DNA from: Chlamydoabsidia padenii
Taxonomy: Eukaryota > Mucoromycota > Mucoromycetes > Mucorales > Cunninghamellaceae
DNA length: 64,000 nt
Assembly: GCA_025330725.1 (NCBI GenBank)
Contig: JAIWND010000042.1
Location: forward strand, 1 to 64,000
Direction: 5' to 3'
The notes below the pieces were generated by a model. The model made no database searches, had not been told where the DNA came from, and saw only the letters and a program-made list of their open reading frames with translations. Of this stretch, positions 43,479-54,843 are shown piece by piece. Numbering within the stretch: position 1 is the first letter of the stretch; each line of letters opens with the position of its first letter. The position numbers and the translations under genes were made by a program.

Positions 43479-45776
43479 ATGCGTATGTCTTGTCCATTCA
43501 CATCTGCTTTCCGCACCTCTTCCTCTTCTTCGCTTCCCACCACTCTAGGTGAAAATGCCAAAGAAGAACAGTTGAAAAAGTACTATGTTGACGAAAACAA
43601 CACAGAAGAAACCACCTTGTTTGGTCAAAAGGTCGATAACACACAAAGTTTAAAAGCTGGTCGTCGTGGACCTACCTTGATGGAAGATTTCGCTTTCCGT
43701 GAAAAAATGATGCATTTTGGTGAGTCAGGGTTTTAAGAGCGGGATGTCAATGCTTATTTTTGAATGAATCTTAATCTTTATAACTACTCTCATTAGACCA
43801 TGAACGTATTCCTGAAAGAGTGGTCCATGCTCGAGGCGTGGGTGCTCATGGTTATTTCGAAACTTATCAAGATTGGTCCGATCTGACTGCCGCCCAATTC
43901 TTACGTACACCAAACAAGAAAACCCCTGTCTTTGTGCGATTCTCTACAGTGCTTGGATCGCGGGGTTCCCCTGATACAGTCCGTGATGTTCGTGGGTTTG
44001 CTACTAGATTCTATACCGAAGAAGGCAACTTTGATTTGGGTAAAGAAAATAAAAATAAAAGAAAAGAAAGGCGAACTGACTATAGATCGAAACTAACCAC
44101 TCGGACTTTTTCCCCCCCCCTTACTCTCCTCCTATTTAGTGGGTAATGTGATTGCTCCTTTCTTTGTCCATGATGCCATCAAGTTCCCTGATATCATCCA
44201 TGCTGGTAAACCTCATCCTGATCGTGAAGTCCCTCAAGCTGGCACTGCACATGACACTGCTTATGATTTCTTTGCCGAGTTTCCTGAAACCATCCATACC
44301 GTCCTTTGGGCCCTCTCAGGTCGCGGGATTCCCACTAATTTCCGTCAATGTGAAGGGTTCGGTGTGCACACCTACCGCCTCGTTAACGAAAACAATGAAT
44401 CGGTGTTTGTCAAATTCATTTGGAAACCCAAACAAGGCATGTGCAATCTGGTCTGGGACGAAGCACAAAAAATTGCGGGCAAGGACATTGATTTCCATCG
44501 TAAGGATTTATATACGGCAATCGAGCGTGGTGATTATCCGGAATGGGAATTCGGAGTTCAAATAGTGCAGGAAAAAGACGAACATGCGTTTGATTTCGAT
44601 CTGTTGGATCCCACCAAGCTGATCCCCGAATCTGTGGTGCCTTTTACTCCTCTGGGAAAGATGACATTGAATCGAAATGTCACCAATTACTTTGCCGAAA
44701 CTGAACAAATAACGTTTTGTGTGGGTCATATTGTGCGTGGGATCGGATTCACGGATGATAGTTTATTGCAAGGTCGAGTCTTTTCTTACTTTGATACTCA
44801 GCTTAACCGCATGAAAGGAAGTGTCAATTACATGAACTTGCCCATCAATCAACCTATTGCACCTGTGCATAACAATTACCGTGATGGTGCTATGCAGATG
44901 AATATTCATAAAGGACAAGTTGCTTACTACCCTAACCATCTTCAAGGAAACAACCCCAAAATCTCTAGCAAACCTTATCTGGACTACCCCGAAAAGATTG
45001 ACGCCACCAAAGTTCGACAACAAGTACCTAGTGTGGATGATGCCTACACTCAACCCCAGCTGTTCTATAATAGTTTGACCGACGAAGAAAAGCAACAATT
45101 GGTAGATGGGGCTCGGTTCGAGATTGGCAAATGCCGACTGGATGTGCGTGAACGCATGATAAAGATCCTCAACCATGTCGACAATTCCTTGGCTCGCCGT
45201 GTGGCGCGTTGTGTTGGTGTGGACCTCCCTGATCGTGTGGCGGAAAATCCTGGCAAGACATCCAAAGGTTTGTCCATAGCTCAATACCCTAAACCAGATC
45301 ATATCAAAACCCGCACTGTGGCCATTCTTACTGCCCCCGGGATTAATGTGAACGAGGCAAAAGCAACGTTTGACTATTTGACGTCGCAAGGCGCTTACCC
45401 TGAATATGTCGGTGCCTGTCTGGGTGATTTGGATGGACTCGATATTACTGCCACGTACCTGACCACATCGTCTGTTCTGTTTGATGCCGTTTATATCCCG
45501 GGTGGAGAAAAAGGAATCGATTACTTGCTCAGTTCTCAAACCACTGCTTTTCCTGCTGAGGAACCGCTCATGTTTGTCATTGATGCTTTTCGTCATGCGA
45601 AACCTATTGGTATTACGAACGAGGGAATCAAGTTGCTTGAAAAGGCCGGATTGGATACGAATGCGCCTGGTATTGTTAAGGGGCAAACTGTGGATAATCA
45701 TTACTTTGAAGATCTTAAAGAAGCTATTCGGCAACAACGTTTCTGGTCTCGTCTTCCCATGGATGAATCTATTTGA
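43479..45776 (+). CDS. Large-subunit (clade 2) catalase
   Basis: Three exons (43479-43719, 43797-44039, 44140-45776) encode 706 residues. Heme-catalase core: catalytic His in [16 protein letters not shown] (about residue 91), [20 protein letters not shown], catalytic Asn in [18 protein letters not shown] (about 164), and proximal Tyr in [13 protein letters not shown] (about 378). The last 160 or so residues ([20 protein letters not shown] to the end) form the flavodoxin/class-I-amidotransferase-like domain typical of large-subunit catalases such as HPII. The enzyme dismutates hydrogen peroxide. The second Asn of the usual GNN is Val. No signal peptide or peroxisomal SKL is visible; the C-terminus is MDESI. 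Ser-rich N-terminus. Confidence 0.93.
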
Positions 45777-46254
45777 ATAATAAAAATAATATTAGTAGTA
45801 GTCAGCATATAGCATGTTGATGATGATCTTTGTTAAATAAAATATAACAATGAATAAGGTTTATAACTAGTATTCTAACGGCTGAATGCCAAGTATATAC
45901 CCTATTATCGCCAAGTAGTAACTAGGTATTCATTATCGATATCTCTTAACTGTTTCGTATCCCATCATCGTCGAGGAATCTATATCTAATTCCACAAGTG
46001 CTGGTAAATAATTAAACTGTAGAGTGAGAGTCATAGCAATATTTGTCGGTGATGTTGTGCTTCTTTGCATTCCTTTAACTGGTGGTAACTAATCAAGGAG
46101 GTGGTCCTACTGGCTTGTTAAAATGAAGAATACTCCTAGAATATAAAAACAAGAAAGATTATTAAAAGATCGAGTGGAAAGGATTAATGTTTCTACTTTC
46201 ACAATACAGGGAGTTGAGTGTTTTTTTCAGGTTGAATTATGTTACGATAAAGAA
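45777..46254. other. Intergenic, no gene supported
   Basis: AT-rich 3' region of catalase. Only short frames. Confidence 0.5.
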
Positions 46255-46435
46255 GGGAAATGCTAGGCGCACGGAAATTTGGAAGAGCATTACTCGTTCA
46301 ATTGTTAAAGTGGCCTTTGGATACTATGGTATATTTCCACCATACTTTATCACAACAACCAAGCGCCAAGACCCTTGTGTCAGTCTGTCCAGATTTGCGA
46401 TGACTTTTCACCTGTCATTTCCAACGAAGAAATGA
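46255..46435 (+). repeat. Dispersed repeat family R1, copy 2
   Basis: Begins GGGAAATGCTAGGCGCACGG and shares TTGGAAGAGC, CAATTGTT, GCGCCAAGACCCTTGTG and GCGATGACTTTTCACCTGTC with 19018-19213. An 82-codon frame overlaps it but is repeat-derived. Confidence 0.7.
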
Positions 46436-46578
46436 CATGACTGTAAATGGAGGTATTTCGTAAATTTCGTGAATTTCTCTTTACGAAATGGCCTTGCATA
46501 TGCCTCTTTTGGAGAATTAGCCTTTTGGATCAGCATGCATCCAGGAATGTAGAAGAAGGATCAACATGCAGCCACGAA

Positions 46579-46612
<34 letters not shown>

Positions 46613-46887
46613 ATTATGATGTCAGGTTGGTTTTATTTGATTAATAAAACTAGTATAGATAATCAAGATAGTTAAAAGTTCAACAAACAAGACCTAGAAT
46701 GTTCCTATCATTGATGATAAAGATAAGAGGATATGAATAAAGTGGCACTATTATTGATTTCCTGTCAAATCCATATCATATATAGTAGTAATAGACCCTG
46801 ATGGAGACTTTTAATATAAATAGCACATCCAATATTGTTTTATTTATTGGTCATTACAAAATACAAATAAACTACTCTAGTTTTATA
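46436..46887. other. Intergenic, poly-A tract
   Basis: Contains a run of about 30 A (46581-46610). No gene. Confidence 0.5.
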
Positions 46888-47662
46888 CTAAAACATGACT
46901 GTATTCCTATATTCCATGCGTGGTACCTTTCGATAATCACCCACCTTGCCCAATCGCCAGAGATAAACATCCAAAGCACCTTCAGTCATATGACGAATCG
47001 GACCCACCGATCGAGACAGCTTGACAATGTCTTCACAGGCCACGACAGAAGCAGCACGCAAAGCATACGCCTTATCCTCCCCTACATCTTGATTTTGATC
47101 CAACATGGCTTGCCAATCTGCGGGGATGTCCAGTACACCCAGATGAATCAGCATGGTGGGAATCACATTATCAGCAAAGATCGTCAACTGGTCCATATCA
47201 TTAAATCCAAAATGTTCCGGGTCTTGATCATGTAACAATAGCCAGAGATGATAGACCATGATTTGGGCTTTTTTAAACAGGTACACCGTGTTTGTCATGT
47301 CTTGTAAACCAGGAAGAGCACGCACCAAGTGAGTGACGAGGTTGACGGCCGAGGGAGGTGATGATGATGACACGTCCAGGATAAAAGCCGCGAGATCTTT
47401 ATAACCATGTTGTTGGAGAAATGCCCCGGTGCTATTCAAGACATTGACGATACTTTGGGCAAAGGGTTTAAGAGGAGTGGGTTCGGCAGTGGTGAGGAAG
47501 GGCATGTCTTTGTTGATGGCTACTTCCTTATCGATGGTCAATTGAAAGATGGAGGCCACCTCAAAGATATCAATCGTTTGGAATCGTTCGGCTGTCATTG
47601 GTGTTCCCCCGACATGGAACGACATAACACCAAACCGTATCACATCAAAGGCTCTAGCGTGG

Positions 47663-47693
<31 letters not shown>

Positions 47694-48075
47694 TGAGTCT
47701 GCCGCTTGTGTGTGTGTGTGTGTGTATGAGATTTACTTACCCTCGCCCAGCTAGTTCATGAAGTGGGACACGGTAACCACTACCAAAGTTCAAAAGATCA
47801 ATCACCGCGATAAAGTTGACTTCGTCCGCCAACGTGTCGAATTTTAATGGCATTCTGATTGGTGTGTCGTTTGCCAATTCTTCATAGACAGGTTTTTCTA
47901 ACTTGTTGAGGAAATCTTTAATACCTTGTTCAGAGACCTACATTGTTAAAAAGTTCAGTATCATTACAGTACAATAGTGTGACCCACATCTTACCTTGAT
48001 AGGACCAGTTTCAGTTGATTGGCGACAGGACGTACGTACCGCTTGGATAAAATCAGTCGTGGGAAGAGACGTCAT
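46888..48075 (-). CDS. QNG1: Queuosine 5'-phosphate N-glycosylase/hydrolase (queuosine salvage, DUF2419)
   Basis: Three exons (48075-47995, 47937-47741, 47653-46888) give 347 residues. LNFGSGYRVPLHELAGRGAF followed by DVIRFGVMSFHV, then RFQTIDIFEVASIFQL, are hallmarks of the queuosine salvage family. The C-terminal half includes YHLWLLLHDQDPEHFGFND, TIFADNVIPTMLIHLGVLDI and ALRAASVVACEDIV. Family members release queuine from queuosine-5'-phosphate so that it can be reinserted into tRNA anticodons; most fungi that have it scavenge queuine rather than synthesise it. Intron 2 carries a run of about 30 T beside its acceptor and a (TG)n tract. Transcribed divergently from the AT-hook gene. Confidence 0.88.
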
Positions 48076-48573
48076 TATTAATATTTTGAAAAGAGGAAAG
48101 AAGACGAGAGTGAAAAAAAGTCGCTCTTTGTCAAGATTTTTTTTTTTTAATACTCTTGTTATTTAAAAACCCGAGCCCTCGTTACTTTCTAAACCATCGC
48201 GTACCCCTTCTTAATACAGCAAAAATTCAATGCTTGATTATTATTTAGTCTTTATATCAATCCAGATGATCAAGGGTGCGTGATTAAAGACAGTGAACAC
48301 AGGAAGGTCTATTCACCAAAGTGAAGACTCCTTGTAAGATCATGTCGCCCAGTCAAATCCTTTTTATGTTGAATACTATATAGATATAATCTATAGTCTT
48401 CTTTGTTTGCATAATACCTTGCGCGCGTGGCTCACTTTATCATGGCTCTCAACAGGAAAAAAAAAAAAAAAAGAAATTCCACCGGGGTTTAAATATCTAA
48501 CCTTTCCCTTTACTATAATAAACACATAAATAAAAAAAAACAGATTTCTTTCCTTCCTTCGTCAATCCTTGTC
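48076..48573. promoter_or_regulatory. Divergent promoter region between QNG1 and the AT-hook gene
   Basis: About 500 bp with two opposite copies of the recurrent motif: TCGGGTTTTTAAA on the minus strand (48162-48174, about 90 bp from QNG1) and ACCGGGGTTTAAAT on the plus strand (48481-48494, about 85 bp from the AT-hook gene). Each copy faces its own gene. Confidence 0.45.
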
Positions 48574-49427
48574 ATGGCAGATAGTTACCAAGCAAGTCAA
48601 ACATGTGATAACTATTTTGTGTACAATGATTGATCGAGTCTTTTTTGTTTTGTTTTGTTTTATAGGCATTGTTTAATTATGATCGTGTTGGCGACACCCA
48701 ATCATCGTCGCTGGCTACACCAACTCTTACTCAACCCGCCACTCAAGGCGAATCAACTCTAGGTAATCTTCCTCCTTTTCAATCACTACTTTATTCTCAT
48801 ATTCTTTATTTTTGTATACGTAGACACAACCAATACAGCATTTGAGCAGCGATTAAAATACCTTGCTCATGATAGTGATTCAACCAATGATGATTTTACA
48901 GCACCTCCAGTGAAGCGAGGTCCTGGAAGACCAAAGAAATCAGCAAACGTATCCTCTCAACCAAATAAAAGAAGCAGCTCTACTCTAGGTAAGTCAACTT
49001 TTTATCTGATGATTCACCTCGAATGCTTACTTTTTTTTTTTTTTTTTTCCCTAATGTATAGACGCTTCCAACGGTATACCAGTCAAACGTGGTCCTGGAA
49101 GACCACCGAAATCAAGTAAAACAAGTACCAACACCACCAGTAACAAAATTAACATACCAGCCAAACGAGGTCGTGGCCGACCACCGAAATCAGCTACACC
49201 AAACACCAAACCAACAAATCTACCCCGAATCAAGAAGGTGACATTTACTAGCGATGACGATGACTTTGCAGACATTGGATCCACTCCACAAGCCATGTCA
49301 CGAATGAAGGAATCTTACAAGGCCAACTACGACCTTACTAATCGTGGCAGTGGTGATATTGGTCTTCAAGGAAGCGACGACGATGATGATGGTGCCAGTG
49401 ACGACGATGATGACGATAACGACGGCG

Positions 49428-49459
<32 letters not shown>

Positions 49460-51262
49460 AGTCTCCAATCGGAAGATGACCTTGACACTAGAAACCGTGG
49501 CATCGATAGTGATAGTAGCAGCGACTTTATAAATTTTTCGGATGGTGATCATGACTCCCTCGATGATGATGATAGTGATGGCGGCGATTCTATTAGTCAA
49601 TTCAACAAACATGGTGATAACATTAGTTTAAACACTGATCTCAGCACTTTGTCTCATTATAAACGTCGACCCTTTGAACTGGCAGGCAACACAAACCAAG
49701 TCTTTTTACCAGATCATCATCAGTATCAACGGAAGCGGAAACGACAAGAAGGGGAACACGAACCTACCATCACCCATCCTTCTACCTCCACACACATCGA
49801 AAAGAACTATGGCAATGACTACAACAATGGGTACAACAATGATCATAACAGCTTTTTAAACATTAGCCCGAACGATGGTCAAATTAGTGGTACCAACAGT
49901 GGTTATAGCAAACCCTACAGCAATTCCTACAGCAATATTTACAACGGTTCACACAATATTGGTTACAAAAATCCATACAACGATTCAAACAACATTGGTT
50001 ACAATAATCCTTACAACGGTCCACAGAATAATCCCTCCAACAATGGTTACAGTGCTTCTTACAACAATCCTTATAGCAATGATCCTAGCAATGCTCCTTA
50101 CAACAACCCTTATATCACTGGTCCCAGCAATGGTAACAACAATGATAACAGCGATGGTGGCGACATTGGTACACCTAACCTGCTGCCTCCAGCAAAGGAC
50201 AACGACTTGACTCCTGGTCCTAGTGCACCACCACCACAACAACCATCCTTCAACACTAAAGTAGACCTAACCTCAGTGGAAATGGACTATCTTGACGAAA
50301 TTATGGAAGCGCAGCGATACCGTGAAAAGCGATCACAATACTGGCAAGAGCAAAAAGATAAAAGTGTCGTCCAACGTGACCCCATACAAGGCACTATCTT
50401 TAATGGTCCCATCCAAATCGACGTGACGACAATGGACGACATTGCGCGGGCCCAACAGAATTCGGAAAAAGAACGTGTGGATCGACGAAAAGAACGGAAA
50501 GTGAAAAACAAGCATACATCTGTGCCCTCTGGTATTTTGACCTGGAGACGTCCTTTGATCAACACACTCAAGATTGGCAAAAAAGCGAACAAACGAACAG
50601 GACCTGAAACGAACCGGAGTATACAAACACGATTAAAAGCTTCCTTGGTCTTTTGGTTTAGGTAAAGAATTAAAATAAAATAAAAAAAGAATAGAAGAGG
50701 AAACTCATCTCTTTTTATGTATATGGTTAGATCTGTCTTGAAATCAAAAGGGTATTCGGAACCAACCAAACAACACAAGGAAATCATGCGCCGATTCATT
50801 GACAAATTCATTGACAAACTGCCTTTCCTGGATGTGAAAGCGCGACCCTTCAGTAATGCCCTCCGACGACTATCTACTGATGCTGCCGGACCTGATGAAA
50901 TGGATCGGTTATTTACTAGAATCAAGCGCAGTCTCAGACTCTATGTGCAAGAATTAGTGAATGATGTTGCTTTGGGTAGGCAACTGGATGATTGGCAAAC
51001 GGAACAACTTGTTCGGAATGGATTGGGGCAAAAGGAAGAATTGGCAAACCAATATCGCAACAAACTCACCAATCATGGAATCACTGACAAGGTATATAAA
51101 GAAAAAAGTCAAAATAAGAAGGGTCTAATCTTCTTCTCCTTTTTATTATTATTATTATTATTATTATTTACTTGATAGGACAAGGAAGCAAAAGACATCG
51201 ATCGCTATGTCCTTCATCTCAAAAAATTACCCACATCTCGTCACATCCCGCACAGAATGTAG
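48574..51262 (+). CDS. AT-hook chromatin protein with acidic and Asn/Tyr-rich regions
   Basis: Six exons (48574-48591, 48666-48762, 48824-48988, 49062-50661, 50731-51091, 51179-51262) give 774 residues. Three AT-hooks near the N-terminus (PVKRGPGRPKKS, PVKRGPGRPPKS, PAKRGRGRPPKS) bind the minor groove of AT-rich DNA. Then an Asp/Ser tract of about 70 residues, a low-complexity Asn/Tyr/Ser/Pro region of NPY(N/S)-type repeats, and a conserved-looking C-terminal part: a coiled region (YLDEIMEAQRYREKRSQYWQ) and a helical region (KQHKEIMRRFIDKFIDKLPF). The overall plan suits a chromatin-remodelling or transcription scaffold, but I do not recognise the C-terminal domain. Intron 1 has a GC donor (CAA/GCAAGT). 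Confidence 0.72.
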
Positions 51263-51605
51263 TTATGGTTTTAAATTGCTTTTAAACTTCCAATAAAAAT
51301 CTTTTTATACTTTGACTATTTTATTAAATGGTAGTGAGGGGGGACTTTGATATTAGGCACCATGTGCTGTAAAGACAATATGCGATATTTGTGAAATTGG
51401 GATAAAAGTGGGCACTGACCTTACTTTACCCCTGAGTCTTTCAGTAACTGCATGATTTGAGGGATTAGAATATTTTCAAAAAAAAAAAAAAAAAAGAATG
51501 ATAGAGCTCTGTTTGTATCATTATAAATATTAACAGGAGGGGGCTATATTGGTCTCTTGGCAAATAAATAATCTGTACCATTTTATTTCGTTAATAAAAC
51601 ACATT
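51263..51605. other. 3' UTRs between convergent genes
   Basis: No gene; a run of about 17 A at 51479-51495. Confidence 0.55.
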
Positions 51606-52172
51606 TTAATTCTCATGATCAGAGGGCATGACATAGTATCCTCGAGTTAACCAATGAATACGATCTTCCAAAGGATCTTCAGCGACTCTACCACGTTGCA
51701 CCAATCTATCGATTTGGCCATTACCTAAACTATGTCGTTTCGGCCACACTCCTATTCGATCAAAAGACGGTTGACGGCGCTCCAGGCGGCCACCGGCTCG
51801 AGGTCGAAAGGGATAAGGACCGACAAGAGGCATAAAATCGTCTTGGTCGGGGAATAAATATGTATGTGTCGGAGTGGGTACGGGGAGATGCAATTGTGAG
51901 GTGACGAGTGGACAGGCTTCATAAGGTGCACCCATACTTTCATATTGTTCACGAAGAGTATTTGAATGCAAAGTCACTATGGGGTCACTAGAGGAACCAT
52001 GTGTTTGCTGTTCTTGTTGATCGAGATTTTCAAATGAATCTAAAAGTAATTGTCTTCTTTTTTCTTGGTCAGAATGAGTCGAATTTCGGTCAGTGGAATG
52101 AATGGACGAGCGGGAAGAGGATGAATAATAATGCTCATGGACATTGTCATCAGTAGGTTGATCGGAGGACAT
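51606..52172 (-). CDS. Uncharacterised hydrophilic protein, 188 aa
   Basis: Single exon. The start at 52172 follows a palindromic T/A run. The N-terminal half is Ser/Gln/His-rich (SSSSRSSIHSTDRNSTHS, EKRRQLLLDSFENLDQQEQQ). The C-terminal half has ordered-looking stretches (PFRPRAGGRLERRQPSFDRI, EDPLEDRIHWLTRGYYVMPS). No signal peptide or membrane segment, no recognised domain. The conserved look of the C-terminus suggests a real gene; function unknown. A CGGGATTTAAAAAC motif lies about 55 bp upstream (52224-52237). Confidence 0.5.
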   Translation of the reverse strand: MSSDQPTDDNVHEHYYSSSSRSSIHSTDRNSTHSDQEKRRQLLLDSFENLDQQEQQTHGSSSDPIVTLHSNTLREQYESMGAPYEACPLVTSQLHLPVPTPTHTYLFPDQDDFMPLVGPYPFRPRAGGRLERRQPSFDRIGVWPKRHSLGNGQIDRLVQRGRVAEDPLEDRIHWLTRGYYVMPSDHEN

Positions 52173-52174
52173 TT

Positions 52175-52206
<32 letters not shown>
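52173..52206 (+). other. T(9)A(26) palindromic run at a start codon
   Basis: Directly upstream of the 51606-52172 gene: T run then A run with no spacer, able to form an A/T hairpin or a nucleosome-free promoter element. Confidence 0.6.
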
Positions 52207-52223
52207 GACGGAGAGAGAGGGAA

Positions 52224-52237
52224 TCGGGATTTAAAAA
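52224..52237 (+). promoter_or_regulatory. TCGGGATTTAAAAA motif
   Basis: Close match to the recurrent motif, about 55 bp upstream of the minus-strand gene starting at 52172. Confidence 0.35.
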
Positions 52238-52364
52238 CAGTGGTCATGCAACAATTGACTTTTTTTTTTAAGAAAACACACACAGAGGCTATTATTTCCG
52301 ACAAATAAAATCATTTTTTATTAATAAGTTTAAAAGGATTGTATTAACAAACTATGGAGAGAGA

Positions 52365-54470
52365 TTAATGATCACCTTCGGGCTTGATGCGTTCCACAGG
52401 TGTAAATGGATGATCATCAGATAGATCAGGTTTAGTTGCAGTTGTTGCCGAGAAGGAGGTAAAGATGGAATCCGACACTGTGTTGCGCCGAGGCAGTTCA
52501 CCCACACTATCCTTACCTTCTTCACTTCCCATGACGGTGGTGCCACCAGATAAATGTCGTTCAATCACTTGTTTAGGTCGTGTGGATTGTTCTTGGTAAA
52601 TCGGTTGACTGGAATCCATACGTAAACGTGGATCATCTGTACTGTCAATGATAAATGTGTCGTTGACTGTTTGAGGATGTCCAGCACACTTTTTCCAGTG
52701 ATAAACACCACATATTATTAACAGAATCTATATAAGAAGAAGGAGAAATGAGATATGGAAGAAGTTCTTTTTAATGAAAACTTACCCCAACCATTAGGCC
52801 AAATACGAGTCCGACAATGGCAGGCGTTGTCCAGATAGTTGGGGGTACACCATACGATGATTTCCATTGCCATGTTAAAGTATCTAGGATGTTTACATCT
52901 TCACGATAATCTTCGGTTTCATCTACACCAAACATGATAAACAGATCTGTTCCATAAAGTACGGCTATAACAATGGAAGAAGAGGTTAGTTACTACTTGT
53001 CCACTTTTTTTTTTTTTTTTTTCTTTTTTTTTTTTGTAATACTTGCAGTTATGTCCATAGATTTGCCCAGCACCCAAAGAGACATGATTTCCAGGTTGAG
53101 AATGTACATCCACAAGGGTCCATGTCATATTACTAACAGTTAAAGTATAACAGATATCCAATAGAGGTTGACGTGCATTCCGACCTATATAAATAAGATA
53201 TCATTCATCCATTGATTGATTGATTTTCAATGGACTTACTTCCAGTATCATAAATCCCACCATAGACAACAAATTGATCCTTATGAGGCACTATGTAAAA
53301 AGATTCCTTTTTTTAGTATATATATATGTGTGTGTGTGTGTGTGTTGTTTCAGTGTTTAATTACAATACGTCATTGTAAAAGCACGTCGTAGGGATGGGG
53401 TAGGACCCTGAGTAGTGATTTGTTGCCATTGTTGAGTGGTTGTATCAAACACCAAGATTTGGTCCATGGGTAAGTAGATCCTACTATTTGTGCCTAATGT
53501 CATCCCGCCACTAATATACATCTTGTTGCCTGATAAAGCCGCCGCATGATCTGCACGTACATTATATTGATTAGGTAAAGCCATCGAGGTCCATTGCCAC
53601 GTCTATTCATATAAAAAAGTGAGTCGATAAAGAGAGATGGTTCAAAGACTTACTTTTGTATTGAGACCATAAAGCATGGTAGGTAGTGTGACATTGGTCA
53701 CATTGACTTTATCATCATAAAAACCATCTAGAATCCTTGTCTTATTGTCCAATGATCTACTCATAAAGTGATGAGATGGTTTGTTACTTTATGTTTTCTA
53801 GTTTTTTTTTTGGGGGGGTTTTTTTTTTTTTACAAAAGTCCACCATAGACCCATATAGTACCATTTCCATCCAACGCTGACGAAGAAGCAAACCTAAAAA
53901 AAAAATCGTTGTTATTCATACCGTTCTCTTTTTTATACATGGTATACTTACGTATTAGGCAGGGAAGGTAGTGTCGTCCAGCGATCTTGAGCGACAGAGT
54001 ACATTACGGTAGAGTTTTGTAAGACGTTTTTAAAATCACCCGTATCACTACTTCCCATGACCATGACATACCCTTCTGTTCCCACTGTACAGGTCGTATG
54101 ACCCCACCTTCGTTCCGGTCGACCAGCAGCAGAAGCCAAAAGAGTCCATTGATTCACCCCTTGATTCGCCTTGAATGAGCTTGTTTCCAGATCCAAGTAA
54201 AAGTTTTCATCACTGATTATAGTATTCCCAGGTACATCCGAGGCTTTTCCACCACCAAAACAGTAGATTCTTGATTTAATTAATGTACAAGCTAAAAAAG
54301 AGAGAGAAGAAGTGAAAAAAAAAAAAAAAAAAAAAAGGCGGGGTGTTGAGTTTTTAAGAATCTCACGGTCGGAATGTGAATATTCTCTTACAAGCTCGGT
54401 TCCGTTCTCTCACCAAGTCACAAGTGATACCATGAAACGTGAGCAAGAACAAACTAAAGAACAATAACAT
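52365..54470 (-). CDS. Membrane-anchored Kelch-repeat protein
   Basis: A multi-exon gene from ATG 54470 (signal peptide MLLFFSLFLLTFHGITCDL) to TAA 52365. The first junctions were checked in frame: 54470-54392, 54291-53952, 53893-53834, 53756 onward. Extracellular Kelch units: SRIYCFGGGKASDVPGNTII, GRPERRWGHTTCTV, GTIWVYGGLL, KMYISGGMTLG, PTPSLRRAFTMTY, QFVVYGGIYDTGS, YGTDLFIMFGV. These would form a beta-propeller. One transmembrane segment (AIVGLVFGLMVGILLIICGV) precedes a cytoplasmic tail of about 120 residues rich in Ser/Thr/Pro. Such proteins are a common expanded type in Mucoromycota; roles in cell-surface signalling or polarity are presumed, not shown. Intron 1 holds a GGCGGGGTGTTGAG motif and a poly-A run. 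Confidence 0.82.
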
Positions 54471-54843
54471 GAATGAAAAGAAAGTTCAAATAAGACAAGC
54501 AAAAGAAAAGAGAGAAAAAATATAGATTGTTGTTGTCCTTTATCCTGATGTAAACGCATGCACTATGCAGGCGCCTCAAAAAAAAAAAAAAAAAGATAAC
54601 CTAGAGGATGTTATACTATCAAGGCGACATACAATAGGGGCTCCACCCTAAAGCAGATCTGCGGATCATTTTTTCTGATTCATGCATGACTGTCATGTGT
54701 ATTCAACTCCGCTTGGGTTGATCCACGAATTAACTAAATGCCCGTTAAAAAAAGTTGAGTCACATGGTAATAATTTTGGACCCTTTTGTTTTGATCTCCA
54801 TTTTTTTTTTATTTCTTTTTCTTCATTTTTAGGTCAACACGCC
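54471..54843. other. Intergenic region between Kelch gene and MULE transposase
   Basis: Divergent starts. TTGAGTCACATGGTAAT at about 54755-54771 resembles the reverse complement of 57491-57510 (TTGAGTCACATATTAC), a weak candidate for a decayed terminal repeat. TTTTTAG at 54826-54832 could be an acceptor for an unseen 5' exon. Confidence 0.35.

Noticed and set aside
44763..45737. 324-codon minus-strand ORF
   Set aside because: Antisense shadow of the catalase C-terminal exon.
49298..49612. Minus-strand Ile/Val-rich ORF
   Set aside because: Complement of the Asp-rich (GAT/GAC) tract of the AT-hook protein.
50287..50925. 212-codon minus-strand ORF
   Set aside because: Antisense shadow of the AT-hook gene, crossing one of its introns.
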